Source: Alteromonadaceae bacterium M269 (GTDB taxonomy: Bacteria; Pseudomonadota; Gammaproteobacteria; Enterobacterales; Alteromonadaceae). Taken from it: a DNA stretch of 64,000 nt. The stretch spans positions 264,360-328,359 of the forward strand of contig SMNZ01000004.1 of NCBI GenBank assembly GCA_004353515.1, given 5' to 3'. Positions 35,874 through 44,377 of the stretch are shown here, in pieces. The first letter of the stretch is position 1. Every line of letters begins with the position of its first letter. Below the pieces are notes generated by a model, which saw only the letters and a program-made list of their open reading frames with translations, was not told where the DNA came from and ran no database searches. The position numbers and the translations under genes are program-made.

Positions 35874-36191
35874 ATGAAGTACTTATTCGCTGCATTAGCC
35901 TTAATGGCAAGCGCTGCTCAAGCAACAGGCACTCAAGACTTTGAAGTAAGTGAACTCGGCATTGTAAGAGGTTCGGGCTATGCTTTTATAACAATTGCGC
36001 CAGCCCAAACTATATCGGATTGCCCTAGAAAAGACATGATACGATGGGAACTATCTACAGAAGAAGACAAAGCAATTTTCAGCATGGCTTTAACCGCACA
36101 GACAACAAATCAGAAACTTCGTGTACACATGGTTGATGGCGATTGCTTAGGCGACTCAGGAAGACCCAACATAACTAGGCTAGTAAAATAA
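35874..36191 (+). CDS. Small secreted protein, paralogue of 22415-22765
   Basis: A signal peptide (MKYLFAALALMASAAQATG, cleavage near residue 17) precedes a mature protein of about 88 residues. The C-terminal half (AIFSMALTAQTTNQKLRVH, then DGDCLGD) parallels that of the secreted protein at 22415 in this window, and two cysteines (ISDCPR and DGDC) could form a disulphide. The family is of unknown function. The ATG follows GGAG at eight bases. A long-armed inverted repeat lies downstream (36202-36246). It is not clearly in an operon with either neighbour. Confidence 0.7.
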   Translation: MKYLFAALALMASAAQATGTQDFEVSELGIVRGSGYAFITIAPAQTISDCPRKDMIRWELSTEEDKAIFSMALTAQTTNQKLRVHMVDGDCLGDSGRPNITRLVK

Positions 36192-36201
36192 TTCATATAA
36201 T

Positions 36202-36246
36202 ATATGGAGCGGATGGCATTATCGGTTACTGCTATGTTCTCCATAT
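36202..36246. other. Inverted repeat downstream of the small secreted gene
   Basis: ATATGGAG (36202-36209) and CTCCATAT (36239-36246) are perfect 8-bp inverted arms around a 29-base centre, placed just after the stop codon at 36191. No T run follows, so a standard terminator is doubtful; it may be a processing or regulatory structure. Confidence 0.3.
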
Positions 36247-36356
36247 CTCTCATCATTAATCACTCAATATCAAAACTAGAAAATAAATTCCCTTCATGAA
36301 GTAAAAAAACTACCATTGCGCCCAAAACACTCACCCGTAAACCTACAGGAATATAT

Positions 36357-36929
36357 ATGGGCAAAATTAAAACATTTGCAAATAAAACAGCACTCGACCT
36401 CACAACGCCAACATCACTCTTTATCGTTTTCTTCCTAGTGATGTCGTTACTCGCACAAGTATCTTTAAGGTTTCCCAATGCTGAGATACTAGGGGCTACA
36501 TTCGTTAAGCATGTCAGCGATATTATGACTGAGCACGAAGCTGGTAAGTCTATGATTGTGCTTATGATTTGTGCATTTATTTTAAGCCTTGTGCGTCTTC
36601 TTTCTTATCGTAACGCTCCACAGAATAAATATACGCTGAGCCTTGTTCATCCCGTATGTAACTTTTTACTTTCCTTGGTCTTCGTCGAGCTTGCGATAAC
36701 AGGTGCAGTCACACTTTCTGCATTAGGGAAGCCTTTATTTAAAGAGATGTTCCTCTACATGACACTTAAAAATATATTATTGAGTATCACTCTCTTGCTT
36801 AGCTTGATGTTGCTTAATTTGGAAAAAACACAAGATACCGCGAGCCGATTCTACCTCATCTCTTTCGCTGCAATATTGGCTGCTGTTCATGCTTGGATCC
36901 TTAACTCATGGCATGAAATACAGTTCTAA
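36357..36929 (+). CDS. Four-helix membrane protein, hypothetical
   Basis: The 190-residue product has four predicted membrane helices (about 21-40, 66-83, 98-122, 133-156) with a fifth possible near the C-terminus (163-183). There is no recognised family; charged loops (RNAPQNKYTLS; LEKTQDT) are short. The ATG is preceded by AGGAATAT. Its last codons overlap the convergent AlkC-like gene by 4 bp. Composition matches neighbouring core genes, so it does not look like a recent import. Function unknown. Confidence 0.6.
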   Translation: MGKIKTFANKTALDLTTPTSLFIVFFLVMSLLAQVSLRFPNAEILGATFVKHVSDIMTEHEAGKSMIVLMICAFILSLVRLLSYRNAPQNKYTLSLVHPVCNFLLSLVFVELAITGAVTLSALGKPLFKEMFLYMTLKNILLSITLLLSLMLLNLEKTQDTASRFYLISFAAILAAVHAWILNSWHEIQF

Positions 36930-38056
36930 TTATCGACGACAAATGTTTTGCGCTCAGCAACTCTGCCATTGACTAGCACTTCAATGGCGTAGGTTCCGGG
37001 ATAATAGGTTCGTGTTGAGAGTTGCTTAAACGCTTGTTTACCGGCTAACTGTGTCGCCTCATTAGGCGACATAGTCAACATTTTCAGTTTAAACACCTTC
37101 TTCGCCTTTTTCCCATTTGCTAGAGGCCTTTCTAGTGCGTAGTCGACAACCAGCTGACTTGGTTCTGATTCAGATGATTGTAATTCAAACCGGAAGCTCA
37201 TTTCGTCACCAATTCGCACCGTCTCAGATGAAAGCTCAAAGTTGCTGACGACAATATTATCGCCACCAACAAATCCAAGAACCGCCAGTGCTTGGGGATT
37301 CCCCTTTTTAACTAACGTTCTTAAACCGTGTTTTACCGTCCATTGAGAATCCTTGTTCCCCGTATCCCACCAACGTTTAGCTGTCTCAACAGTAGATTGC
37401 TCATTATCCTTAGCAATATCATTCAAATGATTGGCGACAGAGCGTCGAACAACTAAGTTTTCATCCCCATGGAGTCTATCCAAAATACGCAGTGTTGGAG
37501 ACGGATCTTCAATAAAGGGTTTAAGTTGAATTCCCCAAGGTAAACGAGGTCGAGAGCCCTCCGATGCCAAACGCCTTACCCGCCAATCATCATGCTGAGA
37601 CCAACGCCCAAGGTAAGTTAGCGCCAACTCTCTATACTCGAGAATATAAGGCCGAACGGCAAACTCAGCACTAAAAAACAGCGTCATATGCTCAAGCGTT
37701 TTAAGCGAGACTTCTGGAAAGTCCAAGCCGAATCGCTCCACCACATCTAGGAAAGGTAGGTAGATAAAATCAGTATAACCTTCTACGCCACCGCTCCCAT
37801 TGTCTTTCCCCATAGCTTTCAGCAGGACTTCTACAACTTGTTCAAAATCCCTATTCAGTTGCGAGTATAGCCTATCGGCGATCTGCGCAGAGCGTTGCTT
37901 TAAGGCTAAGCTTTCGAAGTTTTCTAGTGACCTTTCAACAAAACTGTCGACATCAAAATTAGCTTCAGCGCTAACTACCATCTCACCAATTTTCTCAATC
38001 ACACTTTGATTGAAAAGTGTTTTGAGCTCTTGAGGTGTATTGCTATTGTCAGACAT
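36926..38056 (-). CDS. DNA alkylation repair protein, AlkC-like (HEAT plus Ig-like domain)
   Basis: A 376-residue protein made of alpha-helical HEAT-like repeats (about 1-270) followed by a beta-rich domain (about 275-376: DNIVVSNFELSSETVRIGDEMSFRF). The HEAT part contains WRVRRLASEGSRPRLPWG (about 158-175), the characteristic active-site groove motif of the AlkC branch of the AlkC/AlkD glycosylases. AlkC proteins excise alkylated bases such as 3-methylcytosine and 3-methyladenine without base flipping, and an Ig-like C-terminal domain is known for part of the AlkC group. It is the last gene of the leftward exporter/regulator operon, 13 bp after the thioesterase, which suggests a stress-response theme. 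Confidence 0.88.
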   Translation of the reverse strand: MSDNSNTPQELKTLFNQSVIEKIGEMVVSAEANFDVDSFVERSLENFESLALKQRSAQIADRLYSQLNRDFEQVVEVLLKAMGKDNGSGGVEGYTDFIYLPFLDVVERFGLDFPEVSLKTLEHMTLFFSAEFAVRPYILEYRELALTYLGRWSQHDDWRVRRLASEGSRPRLPWGIQLKPFIEDPSPTLRILDRLHGDENLVVRRSVANHLNDIAKDNEQSTVETAKRWWDTGNKDSQWTVKHGLRTLVKKGNPQALAVLGFVGGDNIVVSNFELSSETVRIGDEMSFRFELQSSESEPSQLVVDYALERPLANGKKAKKVFKLKMLTMSPNEATQLAGKQAFKQLSTRTYYPGTYAIEVLVNGRVAERKTFVVDN

Positions 38057-38069
38057 TCATTTAACTCGC

Positions 38070-38504
38070 TTATTCGCCATAACCTTTTGCGTGGCTCAGC
38101 TGCAATTTACCGCGAACAAAGACTCCATTACCTCGTCCAATCTCTCGGTCTTCAGAATCATATACCACTGCCTCAGCAATAAACTGCGTTTTGTTTTTAC
38201 TTACAACTTTACCAACTGCTTTGAGTTGCCCTTCTGATACCGGCCTAGTTAGATAGGTAGTAAATGACGTGGTTAGTACGAAAAACTCCTGTTCAAGTGA
38301 ATTAGCAGCGAAGAAAGCGGCATCATCTAGCATCTTAAAATACACAGAACCATGCACCCCACCGCCAGAATGGTGATATTGCTCAGACAATTCTATTTGA
38401 ATCTCGGCCTGCCCTTCTGAAACGGTCATCGTTGGTTGGAAGATAGTATTGATAGGCGCTGCAGCATACATGCTTTCTAACGCTCTAAAGTGCATTTCAC
38501 TCAT
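38070..38504 (-). CDS. PaaI-type hotdog thioesterase
   Basis: A 144-residue single hotdog-fold domain: HHSGGGVHGSVYFKMLDDAAFFAAN (about 46-70, given in part here) is the conserved helix of the PaaI/YdiI thioesterase branch, with HGSVYF and LDDAAF flanking the catalytic carboxylate. It should hydrolyse an acyl-CoA in the cytoplasm; substrate unknown. It lies 18 bp after the sensor kinase and 13 bp before the AlkC-like gene on the same strand, so it is part of the operon despite an unrelated function. Confidence 0.88.
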   Translation of the reverse strand: MSEMHFRALESMYAAAPINTIFQPTMTVSEGQAEIQIELSEQYHHSGGGVHGSVYFKMLDDAAFFAANSLEQEFFVLTTSFTTYLTRPVSEGQLKAVGKVVSKNKTQFIAEAVVYDSEDREIGRGNGVFVRGKLQLSHAKGYGE

Positions 38505-38522
38505 AGACTAGGATCTCTTGAT

Positions 38523-39848
38523 CTATATTGTTTTAAAAAATCGTGACGGTATATGAACCTCAAACACCGTCTTATCACTTTCACTGTCCAGCTGATAACT
38601 AAACTCGTGCAAATTGAGTATATCTCGAGCCAGTGTCAAACCAAGCCCCTGTCCTGAAGGCTTCGAGGTATAAAACGGTTGAAAAAGATGTTCTTTGGCT
38701 TCTTTATCGAGTCCGCTACCATTATCAGTGATGGACAGGACGATGGCTTGTTTTATTAGCGATACATTGATGCTTACCACACCACCATCATCGACTGCCT
38801 CCAAGGCGTTTTTCACAATGTTAATCAACACCTGTTCCAACAAATTCTGATCCAGATCGACTTGAGGAAGCCCTTGTTCTATATCAACCTCAAACTGAAT
38901 CTGTCGTTCAACACAAGCCGGCCTAAAAATAATGGCGATAGGCTCAACCAAATCTTCGATACTGGTGTAGTGCTTATCAGGCTCAGGTATCCTAGCGAGG
39001 CTCGCCAATCTGTGTGTAAACTCGTTGAGGTGACTATTACGCGTAATGAGCACATCTATCGCATGACTAAAATCTTGTCTGTCACTCTCTTCGAGTTCAT
39101 CCCCATAGGACTGGCACGAATGCAACAATGAGTTAGTTGCAGCAACCGTGTTGTTCACTTCATGCGAGACCATTCGGATCAACTTCTCATAAGCACCACG
39201 TTCACTGCGTTGAAGTTCACGCGTGACATCCTCAATCAAATAATAGGATCGAGGGAAGCCTCTGTCGTTAAACTCGCCGTGATGACACCTTAGCCTCTGC
39301 CCGGTAGGGCTGTTCCATAACTCGGATGTCCACAAATCTAACTGCTCCAGATGGGCTGCGATTGGAGTATTCAACTGATTAAGGTTTTGCCCTTTTAGCT
39401 TGTCAGTCGGTAAGTTGAGAAAACGTTCAGAGCTTGGGTTGGTTACATGAATTTGGCGTTCAAAATTCAAAATCATCACACCAATAGGAGATACCTGCAG
39501 AAAGCGTTCTAGAAAGCCCCGCTGTTCTCCTAACGCTAACCTTTCTTGTTGGAGGCGCGACAACATTTGATTGTACACATCGACCAACTCATCCATTTCT
39601 TTCTGACCTGTTGAACGATAACGCGCATTATATTCACCCGCATGTATTACATCAGAAAAAGCCTGCACAAACTCTAAAGGTCGAGCTCCACGTTTGATGA
39701 ATCGCGCTCCAATTAGGAAGGATAAAATCACCAGAGCTTCAGCAATAAAAAACCACCAACCAAGCTGCTCCCGATAAACGATCAGCGCAGCAATAACAGC
39801 GGAGTGAATACTGATTAAGTAGAGATAAAATGCGGTTTTACTCTTCAC
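38523..39848 (-). CDS. Sensor histidine kinase partner of the NtrC-type regulator
   Basis: A 441-residue membrane kinase: two N-terminal membrane helices (about 5-24 and 28-48) with almost no periplasmic loop, HAMP-like segment, PAS domain (about 110-205), phospho-acceptor His in RMVSHEVNN (about 228), and an HATPase domain (N box NIVKNALEAVD, G1 TDNGSGLD, G2 GQGLGLTLA). The tiny loop suggests membrane or intracellular sensing, possibly of exporter status. Its start overlaps the regulator's end by 4 bp (ATGA), so translation is coupled. Confidence 0.9.
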   Translation of the reverse strand: MKSKTAFYLYLISIHSAVIAALIVYREQLGWWFFIAEALVILSFLIGARFIKRGARPLEFVQAFSDVIHAGEYNARYRSTGQKEMDELVDVYNQMLSRLQQERLALGEQRGFLERFLQVSPIGVMILNFERQIHVTNPSSERFLNLPTDKLKGQNLNQLNTPIAAHLEQLDLWTSELWNSPTGQRLRCHHGEFNDRGFPRSYYLIEDVTRELQRSERGAYEKLIRMVSHEVNNTVAATNSLLHSCQSYGDELEESDRQDFSHAIDVLITRNSHLNEFTHRLASLARIPEPDKHYTSIEDLVEPIAIIFRPACVERQIQFEVDIEQGLPQVDLDQNLLEQVLINIVKNALEAVDDGGVVSINVSLIKQAIVLSITDNGSGLDKEAKEHLFQPFYTSKPSGQGLGLTLARDILNLHEFSYQLDSESDKTVFEVHIPSRFFKTI

Positions 39849-41218
39849 ACCTCGATCTCATGTTTCTCAAGTCGTCGATATAGTGCCGCCCGACTTAACC
39901 CAAGCTCTTGAGCAACCCGTGTTAGATTATTGTCGTATTGTTCAAGCGCCCGAGTAATCATCAAAACTTCAACTTCACTCAAAGTCAACTGTCCAACTGG
40001 CGGCCATTGTGATTGTCTGCGTGGAGAGCTTTGCATGCCAAACGCTTCAAAATCTTCTGCTTCTAGCAGCGGTTTTGCACTCAACAACACAGTGCGCTCC
40101 AACGTATGCTTCAACTGTCTGACATTACCCGACCAAGGCTGTCGTTGCAGCCAGCTCAATGCACTAGGTGCAAGCTCAGTTTCCGGCAGCTGATGAGTTT
40201 CTCTCAGTTCGCGCAGGTGGTGAGTTGCAATCGCTGGAATATCACTACGACGTTCACTCAAAGCAGGGACTTCGAGACTGATCAAATTGAGTCGATAGTA
40301 GAGGTCTTCCCTAAATTCACCACGTTCAACCTGTTCAGCCAAATTCCGGTTGGTTGCCGCTATCACTCGAAAATCTGAGGTCGAGGTTTGGTCACTGCCC
40401 ACAGGTTGAAACCTTCTATCTTGCAATACGCGTAATAGCTTCACCTGTGAGACTTTATCAAGCTCACCGACTTCATCTAAAAACAACGTTCCACCGTTCG
40501 CTTCTTCAATGCGTCCTTTGCGGTCGCGTTTAGCATCGGTAAAAGCGCCTTTAACATGCCCAAAAAGCTCACTTTCAAAGAGTGCAGAAGGAATTGCACC
40601 TAAGTTAACTTTGATTAAAGGCTTGTCCGAGCGCGAGCTGTTGGCATGAATAGCATCCGCGATAAGCTCTTTCCCGGTTCCGCTTTCACCTAAAATCAAA
40701 ACACCGGCATCCGTTTTCGCCACGCGACTAATGGCCGTTAGCACATTCAACAAGCTAGGTGCTTGACCAATAATATTGGAAAACTCATAAGCTTTGTCCA
40801 AGCTTTCTCGATTTTGACTGTGAGCAGATGGCGTGTCTTCAGCGAGATCAAGTGTGGTCTTTACCACTTGCAAGAGCCTATCGTTATCCCAAGGCTTAGT
40901 AATAAAGTCAGCGGCCCCAACTTTCATCCCCTCTACCGCTAAATCAATAGAACCCCAGGCAGTCATGAGAATGACGGGAATAGAAGGCCATTGCTTTTTA
41001 ATTTGAGTAATCAGCTCTAGCCCTTCGTCACCACTGGTTTCACGGGTGAAGTTCATGTCTTGAACAATGAGCCTAGGCTCTTGTTCCGATAAAAAGGTCA
41101 ACGCCTCTTTGGGATCACTGCAAGAAGCAGACATAATGCCTGCTTTCTTAAATAACAAGGTCAATGATGCTGTCACTGATGGGTCATCATCAACGATTAA
41201 AACGTCAGTTTGGATCAT
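39845..41218 (-). CDS. NtrC-family sigma-54-dependent response regulator
   Basis: A 457-residue activator: receiver domain (about 4-125, phospho-acceptor Asp54 in IVQDMNF), AAA+ domain (about 146-375, Walker A GESGTGKE 177-184, loop GAFTDA 224-229) and a Fis-type helix-turn-helix (NLTRVAQELGLSRAALYRRL near 433-452). The loop reads GAFTDA in place of the textbook GAFTGA, a common variant. It should activate sigma-54 promoters; a sigma-54-like box and a palindrome lie at the head of its own operon (45645-45783), suggesting positive autoregulation with its exporter. It is 24 bp downstream of the second permease gene. Confidence 0.93.
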   Translation of the reverse strand: MIQTDVLIVDDDPSVTASLTLLFKKAGIMSASCSDPKEALTFLSEQEPRLIVQDMNFTRETSGDEGLELITQIKKQWPSIPVILMTAWGSIDLAVEGMKVGAADFITKPWDNDRLLQVVKTTLDLAEDTPSAHSQNRESLDKAYEFSNIIGQAPSLLNVLTAISRVAKTDAGVLILGESGTGKELIADAIHANSSRSDKPLIKVNLGAIPSALFESELFGHVKGAFTDAKRDRKGRIEEANGGTLFLDEVGELDKVSQVKLLRVLQDRRFQPVGSDQTSTSDFRVIAATNRNLAEQVERGEFREDLYYRLNLISLEVPALSERRSDIPAIATHHLRELRETHQLPETELAPSALSWLQRQPWSGNVRQLKHTLERTVLLSAKPLLEAEDFEAFGMQSSPRRQSQWPPVGQLTLSEVEVLMITRALEQYDNNLTRVAQELGLSRAALYRRLEKHEIEV

Positions 41219-41242
41219 ACCTCTCCAGGATACAGGTTTGGT

Positions 41243-42418
41243 TTATTCATATCGCAGTGCCTCCGATGGCGTATACCTTGCCGCAATGTAACTCGGATAG
41301 TAGGCGGCAAAAAACGACAACGCAAATATCATTAGTGCAGATAAAACGAGAGCCATTGGTGTTGTCTGCCAATTGATAGCATCAATAAGTTCTAGCATGG
41401 GTAGTTGTGCGGCAAGCACACCACCAATAATGACGCCTAGCCCAGTAACGGCCAGCATTTCACCAATGATTTGCATACGCACATTACCACTAGGTGCCCC
41501 TAGTGCTCTTCGTAAACCTATCTCTTGTGTTCGACGTAAGACATCCTGCCACAAGACACCAATAAGGCCCATAGCAACCATCAGCAGAAAAAAGCCAGCC
41601 AAGACAGTAGCAATACGAATAGGAGTGAGCACATTAGCATGATGTTGCTCGCGCAGTTCACTCCAAGGAACAATCCCCATATCCCAATGAGGTGCAATAG
41701 ATTTGGCCGTATTCAGCACCAATTCTTCATCACTGACAGGTGTTCCTGGCGCCATTTTGACGAATAAAGTGGTGACATTATTTCCGGGGTTACTCAAGTC
41801 GAGACTACCGATGGTATAGGACACTTGCTCGGTGAACTCACCTCTCTGACGATAGTCTTCAAAAACGCCAACGATACGAAACTCAGACTCACCGTCAACA
41901 ATGACTCGGTTAACGGCGTTAACATCATCCTCAAAGAAACGATCCCTCATGTACCGATTGATGGCAACAACGGCTTTTTGAGGTTCCGATTCTCCAGCCA
42001 AAGGCCAGCGACCATCAATGAGTTTAATGCCTAAGGTTTCCTGCGCACCATCACTGAATAAATTTCGGTAAACACGCTCAGTGCTATCTTTTGCAGGCAG
42101 CCGAGTTGTCCAGCTCCAATTACGAAACGCAGGTGCTGACTGAGCATGCGTACTCACAACGTTAGGTAAGGCATTCAGTGCATTGATTACATCGGGCAAT
42201 ATCTGGGTGTCTTTGTCCTGCCAGCGTCCATCTATACGCAAACTGATTTCCCAAACATTGTCGTAGTTATAACCGAGTGGACGCTGATAGTTGCTCCACA
42301 AATGGTAGCCAACACTAATCAATACAAACAACGCAAAGAAAGCGATGATAACTTCTAACATCACCAAGCTATTAGCCCAACGTCTATTCCAAGTTAAGGT
42401 TAAGATATGTTTAAGCAT
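41243..42418 (-). CDS. MacB/FtsX-type ABC permease, second
   Basis: A 391-residue membrane protein with the type VII ABC layout: one N-terminal helix (about 18-42), a periplasmic MacB_PCD domain (about 43-265), and three C-terminal helices (about 270-295, 320-345, 355-380). The RTQEIGLRRALGA motif (about 300-312) is the coupling-helix signature. MacB-type proteins work by mechanotransmission and usually export peptides, antibiotics or lipids in concert with an adaptor. Its start overlaps the preceding permease gene by 8 bp, indicating a heterodimeric pair. Confidence 0.9.
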   Translation of the reverse strand: MLKHILTLTWNRRWANSLVMLEVIIAFFALFVLISVGYHLWSNYQRPLGYNYDNVWEISLRIDGRWQDKDTQILPDVINALNALPNVVSTHAQSAPAFRNWSWTTRLPAKDSTERVYRNLFSDGAQETLGIKLIDGRWPLAGESEPQKAVVAINRYMRDRFFEDDVNAVNRVIVDGESEFRIVGVFEDYRQRGEFTEQVSYTIGSLDLSNPGNNVTTLFVKMAPGTPVSDEELVLNTAKSIAPHWDMGIVPWSELREQHHANVLTPIRIATVLAGFFLLMVAMGLIGVLWQDVLRRTQEIGLRRALGAPSGNVRMQIIGEMLAVTGLGVIIGGVLAAQLPMLELIDAINWQTTPMALVLSALMIFALSFFAAYYPSYIAARYTPSEALRYE

Positions 42419-43661
42419 GGCGATGCCCTCCTCTCAATGCATTAGCCGGTGCCAACTTTGACATTCGCCACGCTGGATAAACACCTGACAACAAACCGAA
42501 TACCAGAATTAATCCAAGTCCAGCCATAAATACCCCTAAACTCATACTCAACTGCCCATAGCGAATAAGCGTATTGTTCATAAAAGCTAACACCCAAGGT
42601 GCAATCACAAAGGCAACAACGCCACCTATGGTAGTCACTACTAGAGTCTCTACTAAAAACTGTCCCACTAATAGACGGTTTGATGCCCCAGCAGCTTTGC
42701 GTAAACCAATTTCTGGTGCACGTTCCAAAATTCGACTGACATTGAGATTAATCATGTTAATGGCTGGCAGTAACATAAAGACCAAAGTAATGGCAGCAAT
42801 AACACTGATAAAGGTCGACGCATGACTGAGGTTCGTGCAATTTTCACCCAGAAACTTATTCGAGACATTGTCCAAAGGTGTTTTAGCTAAAAACAAAGCC
42901 TGCTCGTAGCGAGTTGGGTCAGGCACATATTCAAATTGAGACGCTAAGTCTTGCGTTTCACGGGCCATTAAATCGCGCTTGCTTGCATCCTCGATCCAAA
43001 CTAAGACCTGACCATCACCAATCCACTCCTTTTGATAATTAGCCGATGGCGCTGTTGTTAAGGGTACCCAAATATCGCTAAAGGATGTTCGGCTCGTTTC
43101 AGGTTCGTCTTCGACCACACCTATAACATTGAAGGTCTGACCGTTTATCCTAAGCGACTGGTTTAACGGGCTTTCACCGGCGAAGTATTGCTCTCGAAGA
43201 GACTCGTTAATCACCGCAACGAATTGGCCATTTTCAAGCTCTGCTTGATCATACCAACGACCTTCTAACAACTGATGTTGCATGATCTCCCAATAAGTTG
43301 CATCTGTTCGACGTATCGCAAAATTCAGTTTCTGTCCTTGCTGAAAGACTACTGCTGAATGTGCACTTGTAGAAAAACTTATCTTGTCGGGTGTTTGCAT
43401 TGGCTGAAGGTGGCGAGTATAGAATTGATGGCCAACACCACCATTTCTGGTATTTCTCTCACCGGTAAAGCACATCTCATCTATCACTAGATATTGTTCA
43501 GTGTTCCGAGCCGCTTTTTTAGGATTCAAACCCGAGTTCAAAGCGGCAACACCGACAATCAACGTCAGTAAAGTAATCACAATGCCAAAAATGTTAACGA
43601 AGGCCATAAATTTGCGCCGCCACAAAACCACTAAGGCCATTTTGAAGTAATGACTCAACAT
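42411..43661 (-). CDS. MacB/FtsX-type ABC permease, first
   Basis: A 416-residue partner permease with the same arrangement: N-terminal helix (about 18-42), periplasmic domain (about 43-275) with cysteines in EMCFTGER and GENCTNLS, and three C-terminal helices. The coupling motif ERAPEIGLRKAAGA (about 312-325) parallels RTQEIGLRRALGA of the second permease. Heterodimeric MacB-like permeases with a separate ATPase and adaptor form tripartite or export systems. It follows the ATPase gene by 12 bp. The cargo is unknown. Confidence 0.9.
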   Translation of the reverse strand: MLSHYFKMALVVLWRRKFMAFVNIFGIVITLLTLIVGVAALNSGLNPKKAARNTEQYLVIDEMCFTGERNTRNGGVGHQFYTRHLQPMQTPDKISFSTSAHSAVVFQQGQKLNFAIRRTDATYWEIMQHQLLEGRWYDQAELENGQFVAVINESLREQYFAGESPLNQSLRINGQTFNVIGVVEDEPETSRTSFSDIWVPLTTAPSANYQKEWIGDGQVLVWIEDASKRDLMARETQDLASQFEYVPDPTRYEQALFLAKTPLDNVSNKFLGENCTNLSHASTFISVIAAITLVFMLLPAINMINLNVSRILERAPEIGLRKAAGASNRLLVGQFLVETLVVTTIGGVVAFVIAPWVLAFMNNTLIRYGQLSMSLGVFMAGLGLILVFGLLSGVYPAWRMSKLAPANALRGGHRHA

Positions 43662-43673
43662 GGGAAGCTCTCC

Positions 43674-44366
43674 TTAGTGCACTAATTGCCCATCAAAAAC
43701 ACGTACTGTCCGCTGTGTTTGATCAGCCTGTTCTCTGTCATGTGTCACCATGACAATGGTCGTGCCGCGATTTTCGTTGAGATCAAACAAGATAGACATA
43801 ATCTCGTTCCCCATATGGCTGTCGAGATTACCTGTTGGCTCATCCGCTAGAATCACAGGCGGTTCACCAACTATTGCCCTGGCAATAGCCACACGCTGTT
43901 GCTGACCACCAGACAACTGCGTTGGGAAATGGTTAACGCGTGCATCCAATCCCACAATTTTTAGGGCATTTAGGGCTCGTTCACGTCTTTCTTTATTAGA
44001 CATGGGGCGATATAGAAGCGGCAAAGCGACATTATCAACAACGCGTAAATCAGGGATAAGATGAAAGGTTTGAAAAACAAAGCCCAGCTTCTCATTACGA
44101 ATAGGGGCAAGCGCTTTGTCACTGAGTTTATCCAGTGTCTTTCCTTCAAACTCAATAGTTCCGGTACTAGGTCGATCCAGCAGCCCCAACATATTTAAAA
44201 GTGTGCTCTTGCCACAGCCCGAAGGTCCCATAATAGAAATGAACTCACCTTTGTTGATTTCTAAGTTGATGTCTTTCAGTGCCAGCGTCTCTATCTGGTC
44301 GGTGTAATACATCTTTCGGATATTCTTTAACGTAATGAGAGGTTGTTGATTTAAGTTGTCTGACAT
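43674..44366 (-). CDS. ABC transporter ATP-binding protein (LolD/MacB-type)
   Basis: The ATG at 44366 follows GAGTGA at seven bases and is preferred over the upstream TTG at 44381. The 230-residue ATPase has Walker [11 protein letters not shown] loop in FQTFHLIPD, signature LSGGQQQR, Walker [13 protein letters not shown] and switch His in VTHD. It is of the MacB/LolD/FtsE class that powers mechanotransmission permeases. It lies 11 bp after the adaptor gene and 12 bp before the first permease gene, completing the exporter. Confidence 0.93.
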   Translation of the reverse strand: MSDNLNQQPLITLKNIRKMYYTDQIETLALKDINLEINKGEFISIMGPSGCGKSTLLNMLGLLDRPSTGTIEFEGKTLDKLSDKALAPIRNEKLGFVFQTFHLIPDLRVVDNVALPLLYRPMSNKERRERALNALKIVGLDARVNHFPTQLSGGQQQRVAIARAIVGEPPVILADEPTGNLDSHMGNEIMSILFDLNENRGTTIVMVTHDREQADQTQRTVRVFDGQLVH

Positions 44367-44377
44367 AATGATTTCAC

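Noticed and set aside
35677..35877. Open frame of 66 codons just upstream of the small secreted gene
   Set aside because: TTG start without a ribosome binding site, no protein-like pattern, and its end overlaps the real start codon at 35874.
40532..40547. GAFTDA in place of GAFTGA in the NtrC-type regulator as a loss of function
   Set aside because: The GAFTDA form is common among functional NtrC-family regulators, so it is not evidence of inactivity.
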